Part shown: positions 16,961-28,066 of the stretch, piece after piece
How the letters are laid out: the number at the start of each line of letters is the position of its first letter
How positions within the stretch are numbered: position 1 is the stretch's first letter
Origin: CAISIP01 sp965278985
GTDB lineage: Bacteria; Pseudomonadota; Gammaproteobacteria; Burkholderiales; Burkholderiaceae_C
DNA: 64,000 nt
NCBI GenBank assembly: GCA_965278985.1
Contig: OZ257131.1
Span: 6,262,001-6,326,000, forward strand
Direction: 5' to 3'
Position numbers and translations under genes: made by a program
The notes under the pieces: generated by a model
The model's database searches: none
The model's input: the letters and a program-made list of their open reading frames with translations, nothing else
Told to the model about the DNA's origin: nothing

Positions 16961-18151
16961 TCAGCCGGGCGCGGAGATGCGCGTCCGCCACAGCGCCACG
17001 CAGCCCACCAGGGCGACGCCCGCCAGCACGGACGGGAAGCCCAGCACCGGTGACATTTCCAGCAGCCAGCCCGAGACCGCCGAGGCCATCGTGCTGCCCA
17101 GCGTGTACGACAGCACCAGCACCGCCGTGCTGTTGACCAGCGTGATGCCCTGCTCGCGCGCGCCGATGTCGATCATTGCCAGCGTGTAGAGGCTGCCCGC
17201 CGCGCCGCCCCACAGGAACACCAGCGGCCAGGCCAGCCAGGCGACCTGCGCGACCACGGGCACCAGGCAGGTAGCGACCAGCGTGATGGTGGCCAGCACG
17301 CGCATCAGCAGGCGCCGGCCCTGTGCCGGGTCAGGGAACCGGTCCGCCAGCATGCCGACCGGCAGCATCATCAGGGAGCTGCCCAGGCCGCTGGCCGAGA
17401 CCAGCAGTGCCGACGCCGCGGCCGCGAGGCCCAGCGTCAGGCCGTACAGGGGCAACACGGAGGTCACGCCGGCCTCGAAGAAACCGCCCACGAAGCCTGC
17501 CAGCATGATGACCGGGTGCGCACGCAGCGCGGTCCACACGCCCTGCAGGCCCACATGGGCTTCGTGCGCGTCACCCGCGGTAGGCAAGGGCGGTATCAGC
17601 AGGCTGCAGGCCAGGCCCGCGCCCATGCACGCAATGGCCACCCACAGGGCCGCGGGGGAGGTGGGGCCCACCCACACCAGCATGGCGGGGCCGATCACGA
17701 AGGTGGCGCCCACCATGGTCTCGAACAGGCCGACGTTGCGCCCGCGTGTGCGCTCGGTGGAGAACTCGGCCACGATGGCTTCCGACAGTACCCAGCGCAG
17801 GCCCGATGCGGCGCCCGCCATCAGCTCCAGCGCGAACCAGATCCGCAGCTCGCTGGTGAGCGCGAAGCCGCAGGTGGCCAAGGCCGGTACCGCCGCCGAC
17901 ACCCACAGCGCGGGCCGGCGGCCCAGCACGCGTGTGGCCCAGGACGAGAAGGGGGTGAACAGGAAGATGCCGATCCAGCCCGTGGCGGCGAACAGGCCGG
18001 CGACGGTGGTGGATACCTCCGCGCCCTTGAGCTGCAGCAACAGCCATGGCGCGACCATGAAGTAGCCCACCAGTTCCAGAAAGGTCGAACAGAAGATCGC
18101 GCCCAGCCCCAGCCGGGCGCTGCGCGGCGGCGCAGCGGCGGAGGAGGCCAT
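16961..18151 (-). CDS. MFS transporter
   Basis: A 396-residue inner-membrane protein with about twelve hydrophobic segments. The loop after helix 2 (SSWATRVLGRRPALW) matches the MFS 'G..aDr.GrR' motif, and a similar ADRFPDPAQGRR lies in the second half. The family includes exporters of drugs and metabolites; the substrate is unknown. The ATG at 18151 lies two bases after the TGA of the HAD gene, so translational coupling is likely. A TTG at 18157 is an alternative start. It is convergent with the YkgJ-like gene, 21 bases apart. Confidence 0.88.
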   Translation of the reverse strand: MASSAAAPPRSARLGLGAIFCSTFLELVGYFMVAPWLLLQLKGAEVSTTVAGLFAATGWIGIFLFTPFSSWATRVLGRRPALWVSAAVPALATCGFALTSELRIWFALELMAGAASGLRWVLSEAIVAEFSTERTRGRNVGLFETMVGATFVIGPAMLVWVGPTSPAALWVAIACMGAGLACSLLIPPLPTAGDAHEAHVGLQGVWTALRAHPVIMLAGFVGGFFEAGVTSVLPLYGLTLGLAAAASALLVSASGLGSSLMMLPVGMLADRFPDPAQGRRLLMRVLATITLVATCLVPVVAQVAWLAWPLVFLWGGAAGSLYTLAMIDIGAREQGITLVNSTAVLVLSYTLGSTMASAVSGWLLEMSPVLGFPSVLAGVALVGCVALWRTRISAPG

Positions 18152-18153
18152 GG

Positions 18154-18954
18154 TCAACGGGCAGCCAGCAGCGCGCGGGCCACCTCGGCAAAGCCTGCAC
18201 CGCGCGCGCTGGGCGTGACGTAGGCCGGCCAGTGCTGCAGCCCCCCTGCAACATCGCGCACGTTGGCCACGCCGACGGAGGTCCGCGCAAAAGCGCGGAA
18301 CATCGCTTCGTCATTGGCCGAGTCGCCCACGAAGGCCCAGTGGTCCAGCTCGTCACGCAGTTCGCGGCCGAAAAGCTCGCGCACGATCCAGCAGGCGCCC
18401 AGGAACTTGTCGTGCGGCTCCACGCAGCCATGGATGTGGATGCTGCTCACGGCCACCGTCAGGCCGGCGTCCAGCAGGAGCTGCCGCACGCGGGCCAGGT
18501 CTTCGGAGGAGAGATTCGCGTGTTCATGGTGGTCGAACGCGATGTCGGTCTCGCGGCCTTCGGCGCCGGGGGCGATCTGCAGGCCAGGCATGGCGCGCAG
18601 GATCTGGTCGGAAACGTCATGGAGGCGTTGGCGATGCCGCGCGCGCGTGGCCACGTCGTTGGGATAACGCTTTTCGGGCACGGCGCCGCTGCCTGGCGTG
18701 GGCGGCAGCAGCAACACCGCACCCGCCTCGGCGCCCATGGCCAGCACGGGCCAGGCCTGGACCTTCGGCATGCACCAGCCCACGGCACGGCCGGTGATGG
18801 CGATCACCGGAATGCCAGCAGCGCGTAGGTCGTGCAGCGCGGCGAGGGCGTCATCCGTGATGGTGCCAGCGGTCGTCAGCGTGTCGTCGATGTCGGTGAA
18901 GACACCGCGCACGGCGCTGCGCTCGGCCAGGGGCCAGTCAGACAGAGCTTGCAT
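18154..18954 (-). CDS. HAD-superfamily phosphatase (SPP/MPGP-like)
   Basis: A 266-residue Cof-type HAD hydrolase. Motif I is TDIDDTLT, motif II is VIAITGRAVGW, motif III/IV is FVGDSANDEAMF, with a type-II cap between. The best match in mind is the sucrose-phosphate / mannosyl-3-phosphoglycerate phosphatase group, which removes phosphate from sugar phosphates. Substrate is not predictable. ATG 18954 (MQALSDWPLAERS) lies 13 bases after the prfC stop, and the next gene starts two bases after its own stop, so prfC-HAD-MFS looks like one transcript. Confidence 0.88.
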   Translation of the reverse strand: MQALSDWPLAERSAVRGVFTDIDDTLTTAGTITDDALAALHDLRAAGIPVIAITGRAVGWCMPKVQAWPVLAMGAEAGAVLLLPPTPGSGAVPEKRYPNDVATRARHRQRLHDVSDQILRAMPGLQIAPGAEGRETDIAFDHHEHANLSSEDLARVRQLLLDAGLTVAVSSIHIHGCVEPHDKFLGACWIVRELFGRELRDELDHWAFVGDSANDEAMFRAFARTSVGVANVRDVAGGLQHWPAYVTPSARGAGFAEVARALLAAR

Positions 18955-18967
18955 CACTGCAGACGGC

Positions 18968-20605
<1,638 letters not shown>

Positions 20606-20705
20606 GGGGCGGGGGCGTAGGTGCGCGCAGTGCGTGCACGTGGAATCTCTGGTGCCCGCATCCGGCGGGCGCAACGCGGGATTATCGGCGGGTGGACGCA
20701 TTGCG

Positions 20706-20733
20706 TTGCGCAGCGCGTACAGGCTCCTATAAT
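20706..20733 (+). promoter_or_regulatory. Sigma-70 promoter of the ahcY operon
   Basis: A perfect -10 box TATAAT at 20728-20733 and a -35-like TTGCGC at 20706-20711 are 16 bases apart. The predicted transcription start near 20740 falls just before the first paired base of the riboswitch, which supports both calls. Confidence 0.8.
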
Positions 20734-20742
20734 CACGGCCTT

Positions 20743-20818
20743 CCGAGGAGCGTTGCAGCGGCCCATCCACAGTGTGTGATGCGAACCGCGAGGCTCGGAT
20801 TCAATCGCAACGACGCTC
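20743..20818 (+). ncRNA. S-adenosylhomocysteine (SAH) riboswitch
   Basis: The conserved SAH-aptamer sequence is present. CCGAG (20743-20747) pairs with CTCGG (20794-20798). GAGCG (20748-20752) pairs with CGCTC (20814-20818), and TTGC (20753-20756) with GCAA (20807-20810) across the CGA bulge, giving the characteristic interleaved pseudoknot. The family senses SAH and turns on SAH-recycling genes, and here ahcY begins 72 bases downstream. It is known mainly from beta- and gammaproteobacteria, in agreement with the window. Confidence 0.93.
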
Positions 20819-20820
20819 GC

Positions 20821-20861
20821 CCACGGCCTGTGTGGTGAGTCTTTCCCCTCTCTGGCCGTGG
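20821..20861 (+). promoter_or_regulatory. Hairpin of the riboswitch expression platform
   Basis: CCACGGCC (20821-20828) and GGCCGTGG (20854-20861) are perfect 8-bp arms starting two bases after the aptamer. No T-run follows and the ribosome-binding GGAG lies at 20882-20885, so this is not a classical terminator. It may stack on the aptamer and keep the ribosome site open, or compete with a pairing that hides it. The mechanism is inferred. Confidence 0.5.
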
Positions 20862-20890
20862 CCGTTCCAACCTGCTGATATGGAGCCACG

Positions 20891-22348
<1,458 letters not shown>

Positions 22349-22399
22349 TCCCCGTCACCGCGCCCGCCCAGCGGCGGGTGCTGGCCAGGAGCTTTGCCC

Positions 22400-23170
22400 A
22401 TGCGCATCGACCAATTGCTGGTCCGGCGGGGACTCGCGTCCACGCGTTCCCAGGCGCAGCGCCTGATCACGGCCGGTGTGTCCTGGCGCCAGGGCGAGGC
22501 GTGGGTGCGGGTGGCCAAGAACGGCGACATCGTGCCCGAGCAGGCGGAGATCCGTCTGGAGGATGCGGCCGAGGCGCGTTACGTGTCCCGTGGCGGGCTC
22601 AAGCTCGAGGGAGCGTTGGCGCGGCTGGGGCTGGACGTGTCCGGCAGCGTCTGCCTGGATGTGGGCCAGTCCACGGGCGGCTTCACCGACTGCCTGCTGC
22701 AGCGGGGTGCCGCGCACGTGCTGGGCATCGACGTGGGCTCTGCCCAGCTGCACGCGCAGCTGCGTGACGACCCCCGCGTGACGTGCATGGAAGGCGTCAA
22801 TGCGCGGCATCTGGACGAATCCTTTGCCGCGCAGGCGCAATCCGTGCTCGCGGAGCAGGAGCAATCGGCCTTCGATCTGGTGGTCGGAGACCTGTCCTTT
22901 ATCTCCCAGACCCTGGTGGTGCCTGCCTTGGTGCCGTGGATATCCGCTGGCGGGGCGCTGCTGATGCTGGTCAAGCCCCAGTTCGAGTTGCAGCCTGGGC
23001 AAGTGGGGCGGGGTGGCATCGTGCGCGAGCCCGCCCTGTATCCAGTGGTGGAGGCGCGGATCCGCGAGGCCCACGCCGCAGTCGGCTTGCAGGTGCAAGC
23101 CTACTTCGACTCTCCCATCGCGGGAGGGGATGGCAACCAGGAATTTTTCGTTTATTCGCTTCGTGTGTGA
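22400..23170 (+). CDS. tlyA: TlyA-family rRNA 2'-O-methyltransferase
   Basis: A 256-residue protein with an N-terminal S4 RNA-binding domain (MRIDQLLVRRGLASTRSQAQRLI) and an FtsJ-like SAM-dependent methyltransferase domain starting at YVSRGGLKLEGAL; the SAM loop is CLDVGQSTGGFTDCLLQRGA. Mycobacterial TlyA methylates cytidines in 16S and 23S rRNA; older names call it hemolysin. ATG 22400 has AGGAG at 22387-22391. It sits between ahcY and metF, 51 and 13 bases away, so a SAM user is co-transcribed with SAH recycling and methyl supply genes. Confidence 0.92.
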   Translation: MRIDQLLVRRGLASTRSQAQRLITAGVSWRQGEAWVRVAKNGDIVPEQAEIRLEDAAEARYVSRGGLKLEGALARLGLDVSGSVCLDVGQSTGGFTDCLLQRGAAHVLGIDVGSAQLHAQLRDDPRVTCMEGVNARHLDESFAAQAQSVLAEQEQSAFDLVVGDLSFISQTLVVPALVPWISAGGALLMLVKPQFELQPGQVGRGGIVREPALYPVVEARIREAHAAVGLQVQAYFDSPIAGGDGNQEFFVYSLRV

Positions 23171-23183
23171 TTGGATACCCTCG

Positions 23184-24023
23184 ATGAGCTCAACCTCCCA
23201 GTTTCCCGTGAGCCTGGAGTTCTTTCCCAGCAAGACGGCCGACGGCGCCCAGAAGATCCGTGCCGTGCGCCAGGAGCTGTATGCGCTGCGTCCCGAGTTC
23301 TGTTCCGTGACCTATGGCGCTGGCGGGTCCACCCAGGAGGGCACTTTCGGTGCGGTGGCCGAGATCCTGGCCGAAGGCGTAGATGCCGCGCCGCATTTTT
23401 CCTGCGTGGGCGCCACGCGCGACAACGTGCGTGAGGAACTGGCCCGCATGCGCGACATGGGCGTCAAGCGCATCGTCGCTCTGCGTGGCGACGCGCCCAG
23501 CCCCTATGCCGCCGAGGGCGAGTTCCGCCATGCCAATGATCTGGTCGAGTTCATCCGGGACGAGACGGGCGACCACTTCCTGCTGGAAGTGGCGGCCTAT
23601 CCGGAGACCCATCCCCGCGCGCGCAGCCCCGAACACGACCTCCACGCCTTCGCCATGAAGGTCAAGAGTGGCGCCAATGCGGCGATCACCCAGTATTTCT
23701 ACAACCCCGACGCCTACTTTCGCTTCGTGGACGACGCACGGCGCATGGGCGTGAGCGTTCCCATCGTGCCGGGCATCATGCCCATCACCAACGCCAGCCA
23801 GCTGATGCGCTTCTCCGACATGTGCGGCGCCGAGATCCCGCGCTGGATCCGGCTGCGCCTGCAGAGCTACAAGGACGACCTGGCCTCGATCCGCGCCTTC
23901 GGGCTGGACGTGGTCACGGCGCTGTGCGACAAGCTGCGCGCCGGTGGTGCCCCAGCGCTGCATTTCTACACGATGAACCAGAGCGGGCCGGCATTGGAGG
24001 TATGCAAGCGGCTGGGGATTTAA
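23184..24023 (+). CDS. metF: Methylenetetrahydrofolate reductase
   Basis: A 279-residue FAD enzyme of TIM-barrel fold. It reduces 5,10-methylene- to 5,10-methyl-tetrahydrofolate, the methyl donor for methionine synthesis from homocysteine. Segments: SLEFFPSKTADG at the start (the catalytic Glu lies in EFFP), CSVTYGAGGSTQEGT, VALRGDAP, GANAAITQYFYN and PGIMPITN. The ATG at 23184 is 13 bases after tlyA. Its place after ahcY means homocysteine release and remethylation may share the SAH-responsive leader. Confidence 0.97.
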   Translation: MSSTSQFPVSLEFFPSKTADGAQKIRAVRQELYALRPEFCSVTYGAGGSTQEGTFGAVAEILAEGVDAAPHFSCVGATRDNVREELARMRDMGVKRIVALRGDAPSPYAAEGEFRHANDLVEFIRDETGDHFLLEVAAYPETHPRARSPEHDLHAFAMKVKSGANAAITQYFYNPDAYFRFVDDARRMGVSVPIVPGIMPITNASQLMRFSDMCGAEIPRWIRLRLQSYKDDLASIRAFGLDVVTALCDKLRAGGAPALHFYTMNQSGPALEVCKRLGI

Positions 24024-24054
24024 GATAGGCTTTTCCCACTTGCGAGCCACTCCC

Positions 24055-25062
24055 ATGAAGATTCTCGTCACCGGTGCGGCCGGTTTCATTGGCATGACCA
24101 CGTCCCTGAAGCTGCTGGCCCGCGGCGACGAGGTGGTGGGGTTGGACAACCTCAATGACTATTACGACGTCACGCTCAAGCACGACCGTTTGAAGCGACT
24201 CACGCCACATGCCAATTTCAGTTTCGTGCATATGGATGTGGCGGACCGGGCCGGCATTGAAAAACTGTTCGCCACGCAAAAGTTCGAGCGTGTGATCCAC
24301 CTGGCTGCCCAGGCCGGCGTGCGTTACTCGTTGAAGAACCCCCACGCGTACATTGACAGCAATATCGTCGGCTTCACGAACATCCTGGAAGGCTGTCGCC
24401 ATAACCACGTGCAGCACTTGGTTTACGCCTCCAGCTCCAGTGTCTATGGTGGCAACACCAAGATGCCGTTCTCCGAACACGACAGCGTCGATCACCCGGT
24501 GAGCCTGTACGCCGCGACCAAGAAGGCCAATGAGCTGATGGCCCACACATACAGCCATCTCTATAACCTGCCGACCACTGGCCTGCGTTTCTTCACCGTG
24601 TATGGCCCCTGGGGAAGGCCCGACATGGCGTTGTTCCTGTTTACCAAGGCCATCCTCGAGGGCAGGCCCATCGACGTTTTCAACCATGGAAACATGCAGC
24701 GCGATTTCACGTATGTCGATGACATCGTCGAAGGCGTCGTTCGGATAGCAGACAAGACAGCGCAAGGGAACCCGAATTACGACTCCCTATTGGCCGATCC
24801 CGCCTCGAGCGATGCACCCTACCGGGTCTTTAACATCGGCAACAACAGCCCGGTGCAACTGCTGGACTTCATCGGATACATCGAAGAGGCGCTGGGACGC
24901 AAAGCCCAGAAGAATCTGCTGCCTTTGCAGGATGGGGATGTGCCGGCGACCTATGCGGACACGGATGCGCTCGATGCGTGGGTGGGTTTTGTCCCCCAAA
25001 CCAGCGTCAAGGACGGCATTGCTCGATTCGTGGCTTGGTACAGGGCGTATTACTCGGCCTGA
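24055..25062 (+). CDS. UDP-glucuronate 4-epimerase-type NAD-dependent epimerase
   Basis: A 335-residue SDR epimerase. The NAD loop is TGAAGFIG, the catalytic serine lies in YASSSSVYGGN, and the YxxxK pair in SLYAATKKANELMAH. The segment LPTTGLRFFTVYGPWGRPDMALF and the substrate region around VFNHGNMQRDFTYVDDIVEG are those of the CapI/LspL group, which interconverts UDP-glucuronate and UDP-galacturonate. ATG 24055 begins MKILVTGAAGF. It stands just before the exosortase/EPS locus and probably supplies a uronic acid precursor for it. Its expression may still depend partly on read-through from metF, 31 bases upstream. Confidence 0.9.
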   Translation: MKILVTGAAGFIGMTTSLKLLARGDEVVGLDNLNDYYDVTLKHDRLKRLTPHANFSFVHMDVADRAGIEKLFATQKFERVIHLAAQAGVRYSLKNPHAYIDSNIVGFTNILEGCRHNHVQHLVYASSSSVYGGNTKMPFSEHDSVDHPVSLYAATKKANELMAHTYSHLYNLPTTGLRFFTVYGPWGRPDMALFLFTKAILEGRPIDVFNHGNMQRDFTYVDDIVEGVVRIADKTAQGNPNYDSLLADPASSDAPYRVFNIGNNSPVQLLDFIGYIEEALGRKAQKNLLPLQDGDVPATYADTDALDAWVGFVPQTSVKDGIARFVAWYRAYYSA

Positions 25063-25264
25063 GGCGTCGTCGGCACGACGCCAGCGTCCGCCCTTGGGGT
25101 TGAAAATCCTCGCAGTCCGCCCCGGCTCTGCAGGTGGCAAGGTCCCGGATGGCCGCCAACGCGCGGCTAGCGCCAGACGCGTCGATAAAACAGTTCGACC
25201 AAAGCGGCCAGTTCCCCCTGTTCCACGCTAAGCAAAAGCGCCATGCTGCTCGGCGCAAAATAAA

Positions 25265-25294
25265 AAAGCCGCTTGCCAAAAGGCAAGCGGCTTT
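25265..25294 (-). terminator. Strong intrinsic terminator of the PEP-CTERM gene
   Basis: Thirteen-base perfect arms (25265-25277 and 25282-25294) with an AAAA loop. Read on the minus strand the stem ends in a run of six T, which makes it a strong terminator for the PEP-CTERM gene stopping at 25343. On the plus strand the following CTTTATG is a weaker T-run, so it may also stop transcripts from the epimerase side. Confidence 0.85.
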
Positions 25295-25342
25295 ATGATC
25301 AAGCAGGGTGATCGGAGCAATCACCCGATAAAGGATGTTCCC

Positions 25343-26290
25343 TTATTTTGCCGAGGAGCGGCGGCGAACCATGCCCAGGCCTGCCAACGCAAGGCCCATC
25401 AAAGCGAGAGAGCCGGGTTCCGGAACGTTGAACGTGATACTGCCGTCCAGCGTCGATTGGCGAATCAGAGCACCAGTGGACGAGGCCCACAGATCGTTCT
25501 GGGTCGGCACGGGCGGATTGACGTTGGTGTCGATCTGCCAGGTGACTGCCGTCGGGTTCAGCAGCCAGTTCTGGTAGAAACCGCCATTGATCGTCGAGCT
25601 GAAGAAGTTCTGTACAAAAGTATCGCCAATGGCGTCGTTCGTGCCGTTGTTGTCGAAGTCGTAGGTCACGCGGCCGAAGATATCCAGGTTCACGCCCTGG
25701 AACTGCGAGCCCGTCACAGCGAGGCGCAAGACCTGCTTGCCATCGTTGGCAGACGAACCGCCATCGTGGTAGTACACGTCGAAGAAGCCGTTGGTAAACA
25801 GAACCTGATCCGCAATGGAATCCGAGTTCGAGTCGACGGTCACACCAAACATGGTGTAGGTATAGGTCAGTCCCCAACGACCCGCGCCGTAGGCAGTCTG
25901 TTCACCATCGGCGAAGCCGTTGCGATCCACCGGGAACTGCGTGCTGTTCAGCGCGTTGATGTTGTTCTGATCCGGGCTGAAAGGATAGGCAGCCGGAACC
26001 TGGTTTCCGCCGATCGTCGTCTTCGTACCGCTGGAGAAACCGTAGCTGTTCATGACGCCCGTGGAATTGGTGTCGACGACCTGCGTGCCTGCGGTCTGTG
26101 GGTTGCCGAGGTAGATGGACGTTGCCAAGGTGCCGGTGTAGCCCAGTTCGGAGAGCAAAGACGTCGACGTGCTGCCGTTAGGGCCGAAGTCCACGCCGTT
26201 GTTGATGACGAACGGTCCAGCGAAGGCCGATCCTGCGAAGACGAGCCCCAATGCTGCGCCGGCTACTTGCGAGAGACGGGATTTGTTCAT
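25343..26290 (-). CDS. PEP-CTERM sorting-domain surface protein
   Basis: A 315-residue exported protein. The signal peptide (MNKSRLSQVAGAALGLVF..SAFAG) is followed by a Gly/Asn/Thr/Ser-rich body without recognisable domain, containing Asp/Asn-rich turns such as DSNSDSIADQ and DFDNNGTNDAIGD that may bind calcium. The C-terminus is a textbook exosortase signal: VPEPGSLAL, a hydrophobic helix, then RRRSSAK. XrtA, encoded at 37212, is the expected processing enzyme; such proteins end up linked to extracellular polysaccharide. A sigma-54-like promoter lies upstream and a strong terminator downstream, so it is a one-gene unit. The body fits the family of small PEP-CTERM proteins linked to floc and biofilm formation; its exact role is not known. 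Confidence 0.9.
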   Translation of the reverse strand: MNKSRLSQVAGAALGLVFAGSAFAGPFVINNGVDFGPNGSTSTSLLSELGYTGTLATSIYLGNPQTAGTQVVDTNSTGVMNSYGFSSGTKTTIGGNQVPAAYPFSPDQNNINALNSTQFPVDRNGFADGEQTAYGAGRWGLTYTYTMFGVTVDSNSDSIADQVLFTNGFFDVYYHDGGSSANDGKQVLRLAVTGSQFQGVNLDIFGRVTYDFDNNGTNDAIGDTFVQNFFSSTINGGFYQNWLLNPTAVTWQIDTNVNPPVPTQNDLWASSTGALIRQSTLDGSITFNVPEPGSLALMGLALAGLGMVRRRSSAK

Positions 26291-26795
26291 GTTGAAACTC
26301 CGAGAGTTGAAGAATGCGCGGTCCGGGGTCGCCGGATGAAAGACTTAACGCAGGATGTGTGCCATCAATGGAAATTTATTAACTTTCAATGGCTTAACTG
26401 TTGAAGCGGCCCATCGTGGCGCGTTTTTGTAAGGAAAATCGACGATCAACCTGGCGTTTGTAGAGCCATAGGCCAGCGGCGCTTGATGGCGCGGCACCAG
26501 TATCTGGCGGCGAAGCGCGAGCCCAGGTCTGGCACTGCAACTGCACAGCTTGGTGTTTATTTGGATAGGTCGTGTTTTCTGGAATTCTCCTGAGGTCCGG
26601 ATGGGCCGTCATGCGAATAGCATCATTCAGTGTGGTGCTGAGTAGTAGTAGTAGTGCGCAGGGGTACCGATTACGCTAGACCGCTCGTGTCGCGTGGCAT
26701 TGCCGGCGCCGGTCCGTTGCCAGCTTGAGCCAACTGAATTCGTTTGATCGACGGAGGTTGTCTCTGACTGGTGATCGCATCGATGTCGCGGCACA
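26291..26795. other. Intergenic region with promoters and a trinucleotide repeat
   Basis: A 505-base AT-richer gap between the divergent PEP-CTERM and ThiF-like genes. It holds the sigma-54-like promoter at 26348-26364 and a run of five AGT units at about 26640-26655. No open frame here has convincing coding features. No clear promoter or ribosome site was found for the ThiF-like gene. Confidence 0.6.
26348..26364 (-). promoter_or_regulatory. Sigma-54 (RpoN) promoter of the PEP-CTERM gene
   Basis: On the minus strand the sequence reads TGGCACACATCCTGCGT. The -24 element TGGCAC is perfect and the -12 element CTGCG keeps the essential GC; GG and GC are separated by exactly 10 bases as sigma-54 requires. 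The predicted start near 26338 leaves a ~48-base leader before the ATG at 26290. In XrtA systems PEP-CTERM genes are known to be controlled by RpoN with the PrsK/PrsR two-component system, which fits. Confidence 0.75.
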
Positions 26796-27710
26796 ATGAG
26801 CAACCGAACTGTTCAGTGGACGCTACCTATGACCTCTGATGCCTCCAATCGGCCGAGTTTCGAATACGACAAGGCCTTCTCACGCAATATTGGCTGGGTG
26901 ACCAGGGACGAGCAAACTCGAATGCGGTCTGCCAGAATCGCCATCGCCGGACTAGGAGGGGTGGGCGGAGCGCATCTGCTGACACTCTGCCGACTTGGGC
27001 TCAGCCGTTTCACTATTTCGGACTTCGATGACTTCGACGTTCACAATCTGAATCGCCAAGCCGGCGCATTCATGCCGTTCATGGGGCAGCCAAAGCTCGA
27101 CACCTTGGCCAAGCTGGCGAGGGACATCAACCCAGAGGTCGATTTGCGGCTCTACCCCAAAGGTGTGCAGCCGGACAACGTGGACGAGTTCTTGCGCGAT
27201 GTCGATGTCTACGTTGATGGCCTCGACTTCTTTGCATTGCCTGCGCGCCGCATGGTGTTTGCTAAATGCCGCGAAAAAGGCATTCCTGTCCTTACGGCGG
27301 CACCATTGGGTATAGGAACCGCGCTGCTCTATTTCTCGCCAACGGGGATGAGCGCGGAGGATTACTTCAAGTGGGAAGGCCACGATCTACAAGAGCAATA
27401 CGCTCGGTTTATCGCTGGACTGTCACCTGCAATGCTCAACCGCAACTATCTGGTGGCGCCTGAAGCCGTGAATTTCAAGGAAAAGCGTGGCCCCTCGACG
27501 ATAATGGCTTGTGACCTCTGTGCGGGCGTGATGGGGGCTTCGGTGTTGAAGGTGCTACTGAAGCGTGGGTCACTGCGTCCAGCGCCGTGGGGAATGCATT
27601 TCGATGCCTATCATCAGAAGCTTAAGTTCACTTGGCGGCCTATGGGAAATTCGAATCCTCTGCAGCAGCTGCTTTTGAAGTTCATCAGACCGGTTCTTAA
27701 GGGCGCCTAG
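26796..27710 (+). CDS. Orphan ThiF/E1-like adenylyltransferase
   Basis: A 304-residue protein of the ThiF/MoeB/E1 superfamily. The nucleotide loop IAGLGGVGGAHLL lies near residue 50, followed by DFDDFDVHNLNRQ, where the Asp and the Asn/Arg bind ATP in E1 enzymes, and KLDTLAKLARDINP. A CDLC pair lies near residue 230, but the two zinc CxxC pairs of MoeB/ThiF are not both present. E1-like enzymes adenylate the C-terminus of a small ubiquitin-like protein or peptide; no such partner, JAB protease or rhodanese is near. It has lower GC than the genes left of it. ATG 26796 is used; ATG 26829 (MTSDASNRPSFEYDKAF) is equally possible. Its link to the EPS locus is unknown. Confidence 0.82.
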   Translation: MSNRTVQWTLPMTSDASNRPSFEYDKAFSRNIGWVTRDEQTRMRSARIAIAGLGGVGGAHLLTLCRLGLSRFTISDFDDFDVHNLNRQAGAFMPFMGQPKLDTLAKLARDINPEVDLRLYPKGVQPDNVDEFLRDVDVYVDGLDFFALPARRMVFAKCREKGIPVLTAAPLGIGTALLYFSPTGMSAEDYFKWEGHDLQEQYARFIAGLSPAMLNRNYLVAPEAVNFKEKRGPSTIMACDLCAGVMGASVLKVLLKRGSLRPAPWGMHFDAYHQKLKFTWRPMGNSNPLQQLLLKFIRPVLKGA

Positions 27711-28066
27711 GTGACACTGAGCAAGCCCTTCGCGCCCCTGACGCCCCTCGCGTCGGATTGCGGGTGGCGCTGAAATTCTTGGCCCTCGCTCGGCTGCTGC
27801 GCGTACCTGCACCTTGCACCCGCGTCACCGTAGAGGGAGCAGAGAGTCAGCTTGTTCACTGTTGTCGTAGCTATCCACCATTCAGCCAGTATGAAACAGC
27901 GGTTGCCTTTCGATGAATTTGAGAATTTCGATGACGACCAGCTATGTTGTCGGTAGGTGACGGGCAGTGCGGGAAGTTTTCTTGAATACACTGCGATGGG
28001 CTATATTCGGTCGCTTGCGTCGCGCGATGGCGCGCGATGGCTACCATGGCGATAAAGGTTAAAGCA
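27711..28066. other. Leader region before the EPS operon
   Basis: A 356-base gap with no supported gene. A TATATT box at about 28002 could be the -10 of the EPS operon promoter, but no good -35 partner is seen. CGCGCGATGG is repeated exactly in tandem at 28021-28040, next to the short palindrome ATGG-CTA-CCAT. AAAGG at 28054-28058 is the ribosome site of the next gene. Confidence 0.45.

Noticed and set aside
26640..26655. Five AGT units as a possible regulatory or CRISPR-like repeat
   Set aside because: A simple trinucleotide run with no spacer structure; noted only as a microsatellite.
27707..27991. Minus-strand 94-codon frame in the EPS leader
   Set aside because: No ribosome site, no recognisable domain and unlikely composition; treated as non-coding.
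28021..28040. Tandem CGCGCGATGG as attachment site or iteron
   Set aside because: Only two copies, no integrase or replication gene near.
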